Source of the DNA: Methylomonas sp. ZR1
GTDB taxonomy: Bacteria > Pseudomonadota > Gammaproteobacteria > Methylococcales > Methylomonadaceae
Direction: 5' to 3'
Length of the DNA stretch: 59,597 bases
Assembly (NCBI RefSeq): GCF_013141865.1
Contig: NZ_RCST01000002.1
Location: 1 to 59,597, forward strand
The notes under the pieces were generated by a model. That model searched no databases and had not been told where the DNA came from. It worked only from the letters and a program-made list of their open reading frames with translations. Positions 41,103 through 49,329 of the stretch are shown one piece after another. A program made the position numbers and the translations under genes. The first letter of the stretch is position 1; every line of letters begins with the position of its first letter.

Positions 41103-41384
41103 CTAGGCCCCTTGTCTGGCCGCCTCGATCCGTGCCGGATCACACCCAATATAATCGCGCCGCCTTGGCTCGCCTTGCTTAAGTGGATACAGCAAATAGA
41201 AATATTTCGGCTGACCGTCGCTATCCTTCCGCCAGTATTCAGAGGCATAAATCAACCCCAGCGCTTCCAGTTCGGCCATGCGCGTTGTAATGACCGCCAT
41301 TTCCGAAGCTAACGCCTCGATCAACGGTTTAACCTCGTTGGCCAGCGACATCAATTCGGTGATGTGTTTGTTTTTCTGAGACAT
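41103..41384 (-). CDS. Plasmid accessory protein, probably frameshifted (93 aa)
   Basis: The family has no name I can give. The N-terminus is a helical segment (ITELMSLANEVKPLIEALAS) and the core is YWRKDSDGQPKYFYLLYPLK followed by RRRDYIGCDPARIEAARQG. A helical region would normally follow; it is present in another frame at 40975-41102. The start at 41384 has GGAGTG upstream and lies 2 bp after the membrane-protein stop. Either the gene is damaged or the shift is programmed. Confidence 0.65.
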   Translation of the reverse strand: MSQKNKHITELMSLANEVKPLIEALASEMAVITTRMAELEALGLIYASEYWRKDSDGQPKYFYLLYPLKQGEPRRRDYIGCDPARIEAARQGA

Positions 41385-41386
41385 AA

Positions 41387-41569
41387 TTACACTCCTGATA
41401 AGGCGTTGAAAGCCGCCACCAACAACACCGAGAAAGACACGGTGCCGAACATGGATGCCAAAAATAACAGCGCCAAAAACTGAGCATAAACAGCCCCAGC
41501 GCCGACCGCGAGAACACCCCGTAGAATGTACGTCGCTAATGCCACGATTAGATCATCAAGGTATTTCAT
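41387..41569 (-). CDS. Small membrane protein (60 aa)
   Basis: This protein has two hydrophobic helices (ALATYILRGVLAVGAGAVYA and LALLFLASMFGTVSFSVLLV). A strong ribosome site (AAGGAG, 6 bases upstream) supports the start at 41569. It is followed after 2 bp by the 93-residue gene and preceded by the 25-residue gene at 41667. Function unknown; small inner-membrane proteins beside replication genes may act in maintenance or entry exclusion. Confidence 0.7.
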   Translation of the reverse strand: MKYLDDLIVALATYILRGVLAVGAGAVYAQFLALLFLASMFGTVSFSVLLVAAFNALSGV

Positions 41570-41603
41570 GGATTACTCCTTTCAAATGTTTGGGCTACTC
41601 ATT

Positions 41604-41645
41604 GGCGACAGATCCCACAGAACCAAGTTTGATTGTTGTCACCAA
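41604..41645. repeat. Paired TTGGCGACA / TTGTCACCAA arms
   Basis: TTGGCGACA (about 41603-41611) and TTGTCACCAA (about 41636-41645) are the same arms as in the virB11-virD4 gap, again one CGC and one CAC. They lie between the two small genes. Confidence 0.55.
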
Positions 41646-41666
41646 ATAATATAGATACGCCATTGT

Positions 41667-41744
41667 CTAATTTTCATGCTCTGCCCCACACATTGCGTTG
41701 CAAGATGCTTGAGCCGGCTTTTGATTTTGTAGTTTGTGAACCAT
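41667..41744 (-). CDS. Possible 25-residue protein with CxxxC
   Basis: This short frame begins at 41744, eight bases after AAAGGAGG, the best Shine-Dalgarno match in the window. It encodes a short polar peptide with SCNAMCGAEHEN at its end. No longer gene on either strand is convincing here. It is the probable first gene of the 41387-41744 cluster. Confidence 0.5.
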   Translation of the reverse strand: MVHKLQNQKPAQASCNAMCGAEHEN

Positions 41745-41769
41745 ATCGGTGTCCTCCTTTAGTATTGAT

Positions 41770-42116
41770 AACATTGCTTCGCTGAGTGCCTTTCGCCGTA
41801 GTTGCACGTATCGCGGACCGGACGGATAAGGCGTATTGCAAGGGCGAAACCGGAAGCCGCAGCGCAAGCGAGCATAGCGAGTGCGAACGGGTGAGGATTT
41901 CGGGCGTAGCCTTACCCTTGTAATGCGTCCCGGCTGGTCTACCGTATGTGCAGGCGAAAGGTTCACAGCGAAATAAGCAACTCATCAACGAAGGAGGGCA
42001 TGGATGTGGAAACGTCCTAATTCAGCGGGGTACCGCTGAGCGGCCGGGTAATGACCCGGCTTAATGTGAGGTACGAACGACGTACAAAGCAGGGCGGTAG
42101 CCTTGCGTCTTTAAAA
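41770..42116. other. Non-coding, hairpin-rich stretch
   Basis: Frames here are short and mutually overlapping. The hairpin GCCGGGT-AATG-ACCCGGC at about 42044-42061 and GCGGGGTACCGC are visible. I see no gene that I can support. Confidence 0.5.
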
Positions 42117-42421
42117 GGGATAAGCCCCAGCGGCAAAGGGGTGTTGAGCCTGATAAGGCGAAACGCCCCTTTTTGAGCGCGGCACGGCGGCCTGATGGTT
42201 GTAAGCGTTAGCTTACAAGTCCGCAACGCGACCGAGCGAATAGCGAGCCAAGAAGGGCGTCCGGTTTTTCGCGATAGCGAAAATGCCCCAAGGAATCAAA
42301 AAAAGGCCGTTGATGAGGACGACATATACACAGATTTTCGCTTTTTCGGGGGCAGAGTGGAGGCCCCCACGCGAAAATATGTGCATATGTCTTGATTTTT
42401 GATTTTAAACCCTCGCGACCA
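42117..42421. repeat. About 300-bp GGGATAAGCCC element, copy 2
   Basis: This is the second long copy of the element at 3452-3750. Substitutions and single-base indels interrupt every frame. The termini GGGATAAGCCC and the CGCGACC region are conserved. It ends just before another TTGGTGACA / TGTCGCCAA pair (42424-42476). Confidence 0.75.
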
Positions 42422-42514
42422 AATTGGTGACAACAATCCCCCGGTGCCGGCCGCGGTCGGTAGCTGGTGTGTCGCCAACCCTTAAAATCATAACGTGTTA
42501 CGTTTAGTCAAAAA

Positions 42515-43684
42515 CTACAACAAGGAAAGTTGTCTAGGCGTAGATGGGATGGCAACAGAAACCGACGCCGAAACATGTGTAGGGCTAGGATACAAGACAA
42601 GCCCATTACGACTATCGGAAACCCTAGCGGCTGGGTAAATTATTTGAACATGCTTCAGCTCGCGCAAAAATGCCCGTTTGAAATCGCGCAAACCTTGATC
42701 GGTAACGGCATAACCAGCCCCAAATTGTCCAGACAACGAAATCCAAGGAATCGTTGTTCTTTTTGAGAGGTAGCTCATCCGATGTGTGAGCCACACATAA
42801 ATATCCAGCGCAAGCGGCGACTGGCGAAGTGCGCGAATGGCCCGCATGTCAAACGGTAATTTGTGTTCTACGCATTCATTGAAGAACCGTTCCGACAAAA
42901 ACACGCGCGATTGCCATTCGCCGGCTTCCTCCGGATTCTGAGGCGTCCACCAATCGACGCCATCGGCCAGCAAGACGTTTTGCAGCGCCCACTTATCCTT
43001 TCCTTCATAGTGACAAGAAATAACCGAACTAAACAGCGTCGTCATGGCGTGCTTTAATCGAGTAATGTCGCCACGCTTGCCACCCGTACTATGCAAACCA
43101 AGTTCGGCCAAATATGACGCGAGATTAGGCCCAAGGCTAAGCTCGCGTTGGCGTTGTTGTGCAACTTCAGTGCAAACCCAAGTCAACAGTAAGCGGGGCA
43201 GGGTGCCGTAAGGCAACCCTTCAGGGTGAGCGGTCATCATCGTCAGTGTAAAGTCGCCATTCTTCCGGACGAATCGATAATCTTTAATGCGGCGATGCGG
43301 CAAAGTCGCAATCGCCAAGGAACGCGTCATAAAGCCAAGCGTTCCGGCGCTCTTGGCGTCTTCGGCCTCGATGGCAAGATGTGTCTCGATCAGCTCACGA
43401 ACCCGGTCAGGTAATTGGCCGGCCTGGTAGTCGTAAACCGCCATTTCATTTGAACTCGAAGCGGATTCTTTACGAGGGCTTTTGACGATCTTGTTTGAAG
43501 CGCGAGGCTTCTTAGCCGGCGTAGCCGGCTGGATCGTAGTTTCTTCGATAGAAGAGCTAGACGGGATACGTCTATTCTCCGCCATCTTGGCGGCGACTTC
43601 TGCCGCCGTCGCGGGAGATAAGCCGGCTTGAATAAGCTCAGCGCGATAATCGTCTTCGTTATATTCGACAATTGGTTTACTCAT
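42515..43684 (-). CDS. repA: RepA-type plasmid replication initiator (389 aa)
   Basis: The protein matches the plasmid-encoded RepA family (RepA_C). The N-terminal about 80 residues are variable and low-complexity. The core follows with ATLPHRRIKDYRFVRKNGDF, GLPYGTLPRLLLTWVCTEVA, FFNECVEHKLPFDMRAIRAL and PLALDIYVWLTHRMSYL. It would bind the iterons at 39344-39526 and open the AT-rich stretch. The original upstream region has been cut by the transposon at 43837, leaving 152 bp. The 3' end of the split membrane-protein gene ends 31 bp before the start. Confidence 0.92.
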   Translation of the reverse strand: MSKPIVEYNEDDYRAELIQAGLSPATAAEVAAKMAENRRIPSSSSIEETTIQPATPAKKPRASNKIVKSPRKESASSSNEMAVYDYQAGQLPDRVRELIETHLAIEAEDAKSAGTLGFMTRSLAIATLPHRRIKDYRFVRKNGDFTLTMMTAHPEGLPYGTLPRLLLTWVCTEVAQQRQRELSLGPNLASYLAELGLHSTGGKRGDITRLKHAMTTLFSSVISCHYEGKDKWALQNVLLADGVDWWTPQNPEEAGEWQSRVFLSERFFNECVEHKLPFDMRAIRALRQSPLALDIYVWLTHRMSYLSKRTTIPWISLSGQFGAGYAVTDQGLRDFKRAFLRELKHVQIIYPAARVSDSRNGLVLYPSPTHVSASVSVAIPSTPRQLSLL

Positions 43685-43715
43685 GACGGCCTATCTCAGT
43701 TCAAAGGGGTTGAGT

Positions 43716-43836
43716 TTAGTGGTAGCGACGACGGCCGGTAAAATCGTAATGCGTGAAAAACACATAAAAAAGAGTACCGAGATAAAACGCAACCGGTAAA
43801 CCTGTTGCCGCGTAAATTGAAAGCGCCGCCCAACGT
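43716..43836 (-). pseudogene. 3' half of the split membrane-protein gene
   Basis: Read on the minus strand from AACGT (43832-43836), this gives WAALSIYAATGLPVAFYLGT and YVFFTHYDFTGRRRYH before TAA at 43716-43718. It joins in frame to the 5' half at 94-247. The frame seen across the transposon end is only a chance continuation. Confidence 0.8.
43832..43836. repeat. Target-site duplication of the transposon, left copy
   Basis: AACGT precedes the left inverted repeat; the same five bases follow the right repeat at 94-98. Five-base duplications are the rule for Tn3-family insertion. Confidence 0.95.
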
Positions 43837-43874
43837 GGGGTTGTAAGCCGGAACCGCCGAAAATTTTGTCACGC
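43837..43874 (+). repeat. Tn3-family left inverted repeat (IR-L)
   Basis: The repeat starts GGGGTTGTAAGCCGGA and ends TTTTGTCACGC. It matches the complement of 59560-59597 at 37 of 38 positions. Confidence 0.95.
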
Positions 43875-44219
43875 CAAAATTCGTTCTGAGTCATGCTAAA
43901 ACTGACAATGGCCCTTAAATGGAGTAGACCCGCCAGTTGGCCCAGTGGGAGCGCAGCTACAATTTGACGACATATTAGGTTAGGCTAATTGAACAAGGCG
44001 ACAAAAATTAGCGCTGCACCTCAATCTCTGCCGACTGAATACCAATCGCGATTAGCGCCAGCAACTTTGCGAATCGATACAGTCCGGGATATTCGGCACA
44101 AAGATCGTTCATTCCGCTACCGTCGGAAACCGCAAAAACCCCCAAATAAATTTAAAAGCGCTGATGTGGCCTAGGGGGCTCTATTACGCCTTTACGAAGG
44201 AATCATCACGTCTACCTTT
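43875..44219. other. Transposon left arm without recognisable gene
   Basis: No gene is supported in these 345 bases; the only frame of any length, at 43989-44174, has no ribosome site or recognisable motif. The stretch may be a remnant between the inverted repeat and the cargo. Confidence 0.5.
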
Positions 44220-44693
44220 TTAGCGGTCGGCAATAGGACGGATAGCTACTTTTGCCTTAATAAGCGTGCACAAAGAACCATCTTCCTGATAATAACCGTA
44301 TTCAAATGTCGGTGTGCTTCTGCCTTTTTTAGCTAAGTCAGTGCGTATTTGCCGCTCTATTTCCGGAGACATATGAAAAATGAGTTCTAAATCACTTAGA
44401 CCTTGCGCTCTAAAATCCAGCTGTAACGAACTTGTCAAAACCCTATGGTCGGGGAATAATTTCTGACATGCCATTGCTGCAATAGGATCAGCCAGACAGG
44501 CTTGGAATCCGCCAAATAAACTACCCCCGACATTAGTTGCAATCCAGCTATGTGGCAAACGGATTTTGATAGTGCGCCAGTCGGGAGACAAAACCAGTAC
44601 TTTAATGCGCATTAACCAAAAGAAGGGCAGGCACTCGATTCTTTTTTTATCTGATAACAACGGTGTGTTCCAGATAAAATGACGTAGGTTCAT
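44220..44693 (-). CDS. Hotdog-fold thioesterase-like protein (DUF4442/PaaI, 157 aa)
   Basis: The protein has the hotdog-fold signature of the DUF4442/PaaI group: NVGGSLFGGFQACLADPIAA, then LTSSLQLDFRAQGLSDLE. Such enzymes often hydrolyse acyl-CoA thioesters; the substrate is unknown. It is the last gene of the minus-strand cargo and lies 133 bp from the DUF2934 gene, with no clear ribosome site. A role in detoxification or fatty-acid metabolism beside the efflux genes is speculation. Confidence 0.78.
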   Translation of the reverse strand: MNLRHFIWNTPLLSDKKRIECLPFFWLMRIKVLVLSPDWRTIKIRLPHSWIATNVGGSLFGGFQACLADPIAAMACQKLFPDHRVLTSSLQLDFRAQGLSDLELIFHMSPEIERQIRTDLAKKGRSTPTFEYGYYQEDGSLCTLIKAKVAIRPIADR

Positions 44694-44826
44694 CGCTGCG
44701 TCCCGATGCTTCCTGATGCGCTAGTTTCGCCGCCGCTGCGGCCGATGCGAGTGCCTGCTACCACGGCTTAAATGACCCGCTTTAGGGGTTCTTTGTCCAA
44801 TTCGTCGCCCAGTAGTGCCTGGAGCA

Positions 44827-45144
44827 TTATCTCCCCGGCACCTTATCGGCGATGACGGTTGGCTCGCTTTCGAGTGCGGTCTGAACCTGTTGTGGGATTT
44901 CATGATTGGGCAAAATGCTGTTCCCCTGATTCGTTTGTTGCAACAGGCAGTCGATTTCCGCTTCTGCTTCGCGCCAGTCTTCCGCCATGTCGCCGCCAGC
45001 AAAGCCGTGCTTTTCGGCGCGGTAATAGGCGGCTTCAGCGATCATTCGATAGCGCTCCTCTGGTGTTACGAGCGGACGATTCGGTTGCTCGGCAACGGCT
45101 TGAGCCGTCTTTTTAGAGGCGGCAGTAGATTTTGATTTGGTCAT
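44827..45144 (-). CDS. DUF2934 protein (105 aa)
   Basis: The central region (RYRMIAEAAYYRAEKHGFAG and DMAEDWREAEAEIDCLL) matches DUF2934, a short helical domain of unknown function. The N-terminus is Lys-, Ser- and Ala-rich. AGGAG precedes the start at 45144. It lies between GST and thioesterase genes on the same strand. The function cannot be inferred. Confidence 0.82.
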   Translation of the reverse strand: MTKSKSTAASKKTAQAVAEQPNRPLVTPEERYRMIAEAAYYRAEKHGFAGGDMAEDWREAEAEIDCLLQQTNQGNSILPNHEIPQQVQTALESEPTVIADKVPGR

Positions 45145-45238
45145 GGGGTGTACTCCTATTTAATCAGTGGTTTTGCGCGCGCTGGCGTTGGTTATCTTGC
45201 CCTTGCCGACGGCCCCCGCCAGCAGGGTGTGATAATAG

Positions 45239-45847
45239 TTATTCAATCAGTCCTTCGGCCTTGAGCGCCGCCTGCACCGCAGGACGTGCGGCGACGCGGC
45301 CCTGATAGGCGACCAGCACTGGCCATGGGGCAAGATCGACACCGACGTAATTGCCCCAGCCCAGTACGGTGAAAAGATAGGCATCAGCCACAGTAAAATT
45401 GTCGCCCATTAGCCAGCGTTTGCCATCGAGCCGGGTACTGACATGATCGAAACGCCGGGCCAGTTGCGCCTTGACGAGGTCTTTCCAGGCTTCCGGCGCC
45501 TGTGGATTGAACAGCGCGCCGAAGCTCTTGTGCAGCTCGGTAGAGATGAAGTTGAGCCATTCCATCAGGCGGTAACGCTCGATACTGCCAAGCGGCGGCA
45601 CCAGCTCTGTTTCCGGCACATGGTCCGCGAGATACTGGATAATGGCCGGACCTTCGGTCAACACTTGACCGTCATCGAGCAGCAGGGCGGGTACGTAACC
45701 ATTGGGATTGATCGTGCGGTAATCGACGCCGGTTTCTGTTTTACCGCTGGCTAGGTCGACCTGCTCGGTTTCATAGTGGAATCCACCCTCTTCGAGAACG
45801 ATGTGGGGCGATAACGAACAAGCGCCGGGGCTGTAATAAAGTTTCAT
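45239..45847 (-). CDS. gst: Glutathione S-transferase (beta class, GstA-like, 202 aa)
   Basis: The thioredoxin-like N-terminal domain (KLYYSPGACSLSPHIVLEEG; NPNGYVPALLLDDGQVLTEG) has the Cys10 typical of beta-class enzymes. The helical C-terminal domain has LMGDNFTVADAYLFTVLGW. It conjugates glutathione to electrophilic compounds, so it may detoxify the compounds the adjoining pumps export. GAGGAG precedes the start. It is the third gene leftward of emrA-emrB, 149 bp from emrB. Confidence 0.92.
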   Translation of the reverse strand: MKLYYSPGACSLSPHIVLEEGGFHYETEQVDLASGKTETGVDYRTINPNGYVPALLLDDGQVLTEGPAIIQYLADHVPETELVPPLGSIERYRLMEWLNFISTELHKSFGALFNPQAPEAWKDLVKAQLARRFDHVSTRLDGKRWLMGDNFTVADAYLFTVLGWGNYVGVDLAPWPVLVAYQGRVAARPAVQAALKAEGLIE

Positions 45848-45996
45848 AGTGTGGTCTCCTCAGGCTAGAAAAATGGGTAGTAGGTATCAGTCGTGCTCAC
45901 CACCGCAGGTGATGCAGGCGAGACGGCAGGTTGAGCGCTGTAAATCTATTGATCCATAGGTTACTCCGCAGGAAATTAACAAGAAGCTTCATTCGG

Positions 45997-47604
45997 TCAA
46001 TGGCCGCCCGCCGCGCCACCGGCATCCGCCGATACTTTTCTGACCAATGGCATCAGCAATAAGGCCAGGAAAAAAACCAGGCTGAGGATATGAAACAGCG
46101 TATTGAGGGTAATCACCTCGGCTTCTCGCATCACCAGGCCGTAAAGCTGCTTGAGTGCGGCCAGTTCGCTGTCCGATAACGACAAGCCGGCCATGCGTTC
46201 CTGCAAGCCCGCCAGTAGCGATTGCGCTTGTGGAGACCCCGGCGCCACCGATTCACGCAACACGGCATAATGCTCCTTGTTCAATTGAATCATTAGCGTG
46301 TTAGAGACGGCAAGGCCGATGGCACCACCCAGGTTGCGCATCAGATTGTAAAGTCCGCTGGCATTTTTGACTTCTTCCGGCGGCAAAGTGCCCAAGGCCA
46401 GCGAATTGATGGGCAGAAAGGCAAACATCAGGGCAAAGCCACGCAAGGCCTGCGGCCAAAAAAACTCCCAGTAGCCTGACTCATTAGTGAGATCGCCGTT
46501 CATCCAGGCACCCAGCCCATAGAGAGACAAGCCCATCGCCATCATCAGCCGTGAATCCAATACTTTGGCGAGGGGGCCAGCGACGAAGGCCGACAGCAGC
46601 TGAAACAGTCCTGTGACCATCACATATTGGCCAATCTGCAGGCTATTAAGACCTTTGACGCTGGCCAGATACACCGGCATCAAATAAACGGTGGTGTACA
46701 TACCGATGCCGAGGATGAAGCTGAACACACAGCCCACGGCGAAGTTGAGATTGCGGAATGCCCAGAGATCGACAATAGGGTGTTCGATGGTCAGTTCGCG
46801 ATAGAACATGGCGATGCCGGCGATGGCGGCAACCACGCTAAAAAACACGATCTCGCGGCTATCAAACCATTCCTTCCGCACCCCTTCTTCCAGCACAAAT
46901 TGCATACTGCCGAGAAAGACGATGATGTAGACGATGCCGAGAAAATCGATTTTTTCGAGCAATTTCCAGTCCGGTTCATCCACCCGCACGAACAGCCAAG
47001 TGCTCAGACAGACCAAAAATCCTGGTAACAGATTGATCAGAAACAGCGCTTTCCAAGAAAATGCTTCGGTAAGATAGCCGCCCAGCACCGGTCCCGCCGT
47101 GGGTGCGATGGTCACCACCAGGCCGACGACGATGAACATGGACGGTTGAAGACGGGGCGGAAACATCGTGTAGATCACCGCAAACACGGTGGGAATCATA
47201 GCGCCGCCAAACAAGCCTTGGAGGGCGCGAAAAACGATCATCGAGGGCAGATTCCAGGATAAGGCAACAAACAGGCTCATCAGCGTAAAGCCGCCGCAAG
47301 ACAGCACGAACAGGTAACGGGTCGACAGCGCCCGGCTCAGCCAGCCGGATAGGGGGATAATCACCACTTCGGCGATCAGGTAGGCGGTTTGCACCCAGGC
47401 AATCTCGTCTTTTGTAGCCGCCAATCCTGCCTGGATCTGTTGCATCGAACTGGCGACGATCTGGATGTCCAGAATCGCCATGAAAATGCCGAACACCATG
47501 CCGAAAAAACCGAACCATTGTTGCGGGGTGAGCGGTTTTTCAGCCGCACCGCCATGACTCTCCGGCACGTCTTCGGCGGCTATAGTCTCTGTGGTCTTGA
47601 TCAT
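45997..47604 (-). CDS. emrB: EmrB-like MFS drug exporter, DHA2 family (535 aa)
   Basis: This protein has 14 membrane segments, with the DHA2 motifs (QTAYLIAEVVIIPLSGWLSR; GAMIPTVFAVIYTMFPPRL; PTAGPVLGGYLTEAFSW). It should use the proton gradient to expel hydrophobic drugs, together with the EmrA adaptor and an outer-membrane factor. The gene lies 6 bp downstream of emrA. The outer-membrane partner is presumably the OMF at 49319-50725, across the tetR gene. Confidence 0.93.
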   Translation of the reverse strand: MIKTTETIAAEDVPESHGGAAEKPLTPQQWFGFFGMVFGIFMAILDIQIVASSMQQIQAGLAATKDEIAWVQTAYLIAEVVIIPLSGWLSRALSTRYLFVLSCGGFTLMSLFVALSWNLPSMIVFRALQGLFGGAMIPTVFAVIYTMFPPRLQPSMFIVVGLVVTIAPTAGPVLGGYLTEAFSWKALFLINLLPGFLVCLSTWLFVRVDEPDWKLLEKIDFLGIVYIIVFLGSMQFVLEEGVRKEWFDSREIVFFSVVAAIAGIAMFYRELTIEHPIVDLWAFRNLNFAVGCVFSFILGIGMYTTVYLMPVYLASVKGLNSLQIGQYVMVTGLFQLLSAFVAGPLAKVLDSRLMMAMGLSLYGLGAWMNGDLTNESGYWEFFWPQALRGFALMFAFLPINSLALGTLPPEEVKNASGLYNLMRNLGGAIGLAVSNTLMIQLNKEHYAVLRESVAPGSPQAQSLLAGLQERMAGLSLSDSELAALKQLYGLVMREAEVITLNTLFHILSLVFFLALLLMPLVRKVSADAGGAAGGH

Positions 47605-47610
47605 GTTGCG

Positions 47611-48636
47611 CTACTTTACTCGAACCTTAACCTCGGTGGACAGTCCCGGTCTCAGACGAGTTAAGTCGGTACCGGGGCGGAACGAAATCTTCACCGGGAC
47701 ACGGCGTACAATTTTGGTGAAGTTGCCGGTGGCGTTTTCCGACGGCAACAGACTGAATTCCGAACCGGACGCAGGTGCGAAACTGTCCACTGACCCTTCG
47801 AAGACCTCACCGGGGTAAGCATCAACGTAAATCCCCACCGCTTGCCCCGGCTGCATCCGGGCGATCTGGGTTTCCTTGAAGTTCGCTTCCACGAACAGGC
47901 CATCGTCCGGAATCAGAAAGCCGAGCGCACTGCCGGGTTTGACCAATTGCCCGACCTGCACGCTGCGATTGCCGATGACGCCAGCTATTGGCGCTACGAT
48001 ACGGGTATTCCCCAGGTCGATGCGGGCCAGCTCCAGCGCGGCCTCGGCGGCTTTGACACGGGCGCGGGTTTCCTCGATTTGCGCATCCAGAGTAGCCAAT
48101 TCACTTTTCGCTCCCTGCACGGCCGAACTGAATTTATCCCGATGGGCGGATGCCTGGGTGTAAGTAGACTGGGCGCTATCATGAGATTGCGCGGAAATAG
48201 CCCCCTCCTGGGCGAGATTGCCGTAACGCTTCAAATCCTTGCCGGCGCGATTCAGATCGGCATTGGCGGCAGCGATATTCGCCGCCTCCTCGCGTATTTT
48301 GGCGTTTTGGGTGAGTTTGTTGGCTTCCAGGGTCTGGATGTGCGCTGTTTCCATCAGCACCTGGGCTTCAGCCTCGGCGACACGGGCCTTAAAGTCATGA
48401 TCATCGATCACCACCAGCAGGTCGCCTGGCTTCACCTTCTGGTTATCCACGAACAACACCTCCTTGACATACCCGGTCTCCTTGGAGCTAATCAAGCTGA
48501 TGTGCGCCTTCAGATAGGCGTTGTCGGTAGTCTCGAAAGGATGGATCGCCTTGAGCCAATAGACGATGCCAGCCGCGATTGCGACCATGAGCAGAAAAGA
48601 GATTAATAGGGTTTTTTTGGAGAGAGGGAGTGACAT
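47611..48636 (-). CDS. emrA: EmrA-like membrane fusion protein (341 aa)
   Basis: This HlyD-type periplasmic adaptor has one N-terminal membrane helix (LLISFLLMVAIAAGIVYWL), biotinyl-lipoyl-like segments (KVKPGDLLVVIDDHDFKA and NTRIVAPIAGVIGNRSVQVG) and a long alpha-helical hairpin. It links EmrB to the outer-membrane channel. It is divergent from tetR; the promoter region 48637-48720 holds the probable TetR operator at 48653-48672. No strong ribosome site is visible before the start. Confidence 0.92.
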   Translation of the reverse strand: MSLPLSKKTLLISFLLMVAIAAGIVYWLKAIHPFETTDNAYLKAHISLISSKETGYVKEVLFVDNQKVKPGDLLVVIDDHDFKARVAEAEAQVLMETAHIQTLEANKLTQNAKIREEAANIAAANADLNRAGKDLKRYGNLAQEGAISAQSHDSAQSTYTQASAHRDKFSSAVQGAKSELATLDAQIEETRARVKAAEAALELARIDLGNTRIVAPIAGVIGNRSVQVGQLVKPGSALGFLIPDDGLFVEANFKETQIARMQPGQAVGIYVDAYPGEVFEGSVDSFAPASGSEFSLLPSENATGNFTKIVRRVPVKISFRPGTDLTRLRPGLSTEVKVRVK

Positions 48637-48652
48637 AAATTTTTATTGCCTA

Positions 48653-48677
48653 ACTAAACGGTGTAGTTTAGTATAAT
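48653..48677. promoter_or_regulatory. TetR-type operator and promoter between emrA and tetR
   Basis: ACTAAAC (48653-48659) and GTTTAGT (48666-48672) form a 7-bp inverted repeat with a 6-bp spacer. TATAAT (48672-48677) overlaps its end, so a bound TetR protein would block at least the rightward promoter. Confidence 0.7.
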
Positions 48678-48720
48678 CACTGACCCCGCTTTGATGCAAC
48701 GAAATTATTCAATCCTTAAG

Positions 48721-49329
48721 ATGAACAATCCTAACAACCCCAAACGACAGGCTATTCTCAATGCGGCTAAGCGCGTTTTTATTGCCCACGGTTACAGCGG
48801 CACCAGCATGGAAGCCATCGCCGAAGCCGCGCCGGTGTCGAAACCGACTCTTTACAACCATTTTAAAGGCAAACAGGAGTTATTCGCCGCAGTGATCGAG
48901 AGTCAGTGCGAGGCGGTATTGAACACCCTTTCCAGCGTCAAGACCGAACTCCTCGACCCGGTTGCCGGCTTGAAAGCCATTGCCGGCGCTTTCGTCGAGC
49001 TGATTTATGCCGAGGAAGCCTTGCAACTTTACCGGCTGATCATCGCCGAGCAGAAACATTTTCCGGAATTGGGCGAACTGGTTTACCGTTCCGGCCCGGA
49101 ACCGGTGTTGCGGCAATTGTCGTCTTACCTCGCCGAACTGCATGCACGTGGCGCCTTGCATATCGCCGACGTAGAAACATCGAGCCGGTTATTTTTGGAT
49201 ATGTTGAAAGGCGATCAACATTTCCGCTGCCTGCTGGGTTTGCAATCCGGCCTAGAGGATGCGGCAAAACAACGTCTGATCGACGCTGCGGTTTCTTTAT
49301 TCCTCAAAGGTCATGGTCATGATGCATAA
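48721..49329 (+). CDS. TetR-family regulator (202 aa)
   Basis: The N-terminal DNA-binding domain is clear (RQAILNAAKRVFIAHGYSGT; SMEAIAEAAPVSKPTLYNHF; KGKQELFAAVI), and the C-terminal ligand domain is of the AcrR/TetR_C type. It should repress emrAB, and perhaps the rightward pump genes, until an exported compound binds it. The start at 48721 gives the normal length before the helix-turn-helix. It ends in the start codons of the OMF gene (overlap 11 bp). Confidence 0.9.
   Translation: MNNPNNPKRQAILNAAKRVFIAHGYSGTSMEAIAEAAPVSKPTLYNHFKGKQELFAAVIESQCEAVLNTLSSVKTELLDPVAGLKAIAGAFVELIYAEEALQLYRLIIAEQKHFPELGELVYRSGPEPVLRQLSSYLAELHARGALHIADVETSSRLFLDMLKGDQHFRCLLGLQSGLEDAAKQRLIDAAVSLFLKGHGHDA

Noticed and set aside
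41674..41988. 104-codon and overlapping 99-codon minus-strand frames
   Set aside because: No family resemblance or ribosome site at their starts; only the last 25 codons of the second, with AAAGGAGG, look translated.
44721..45002. 93-codon minus-strand frame
   Set aside because: It is a shadow of the DUF2934 gene in another frame.
47842..48606. 254-codon open frame antisense to emrA
   Set aside because: It mirrors the EmrA coding frame and has no ribosome site or known domain.
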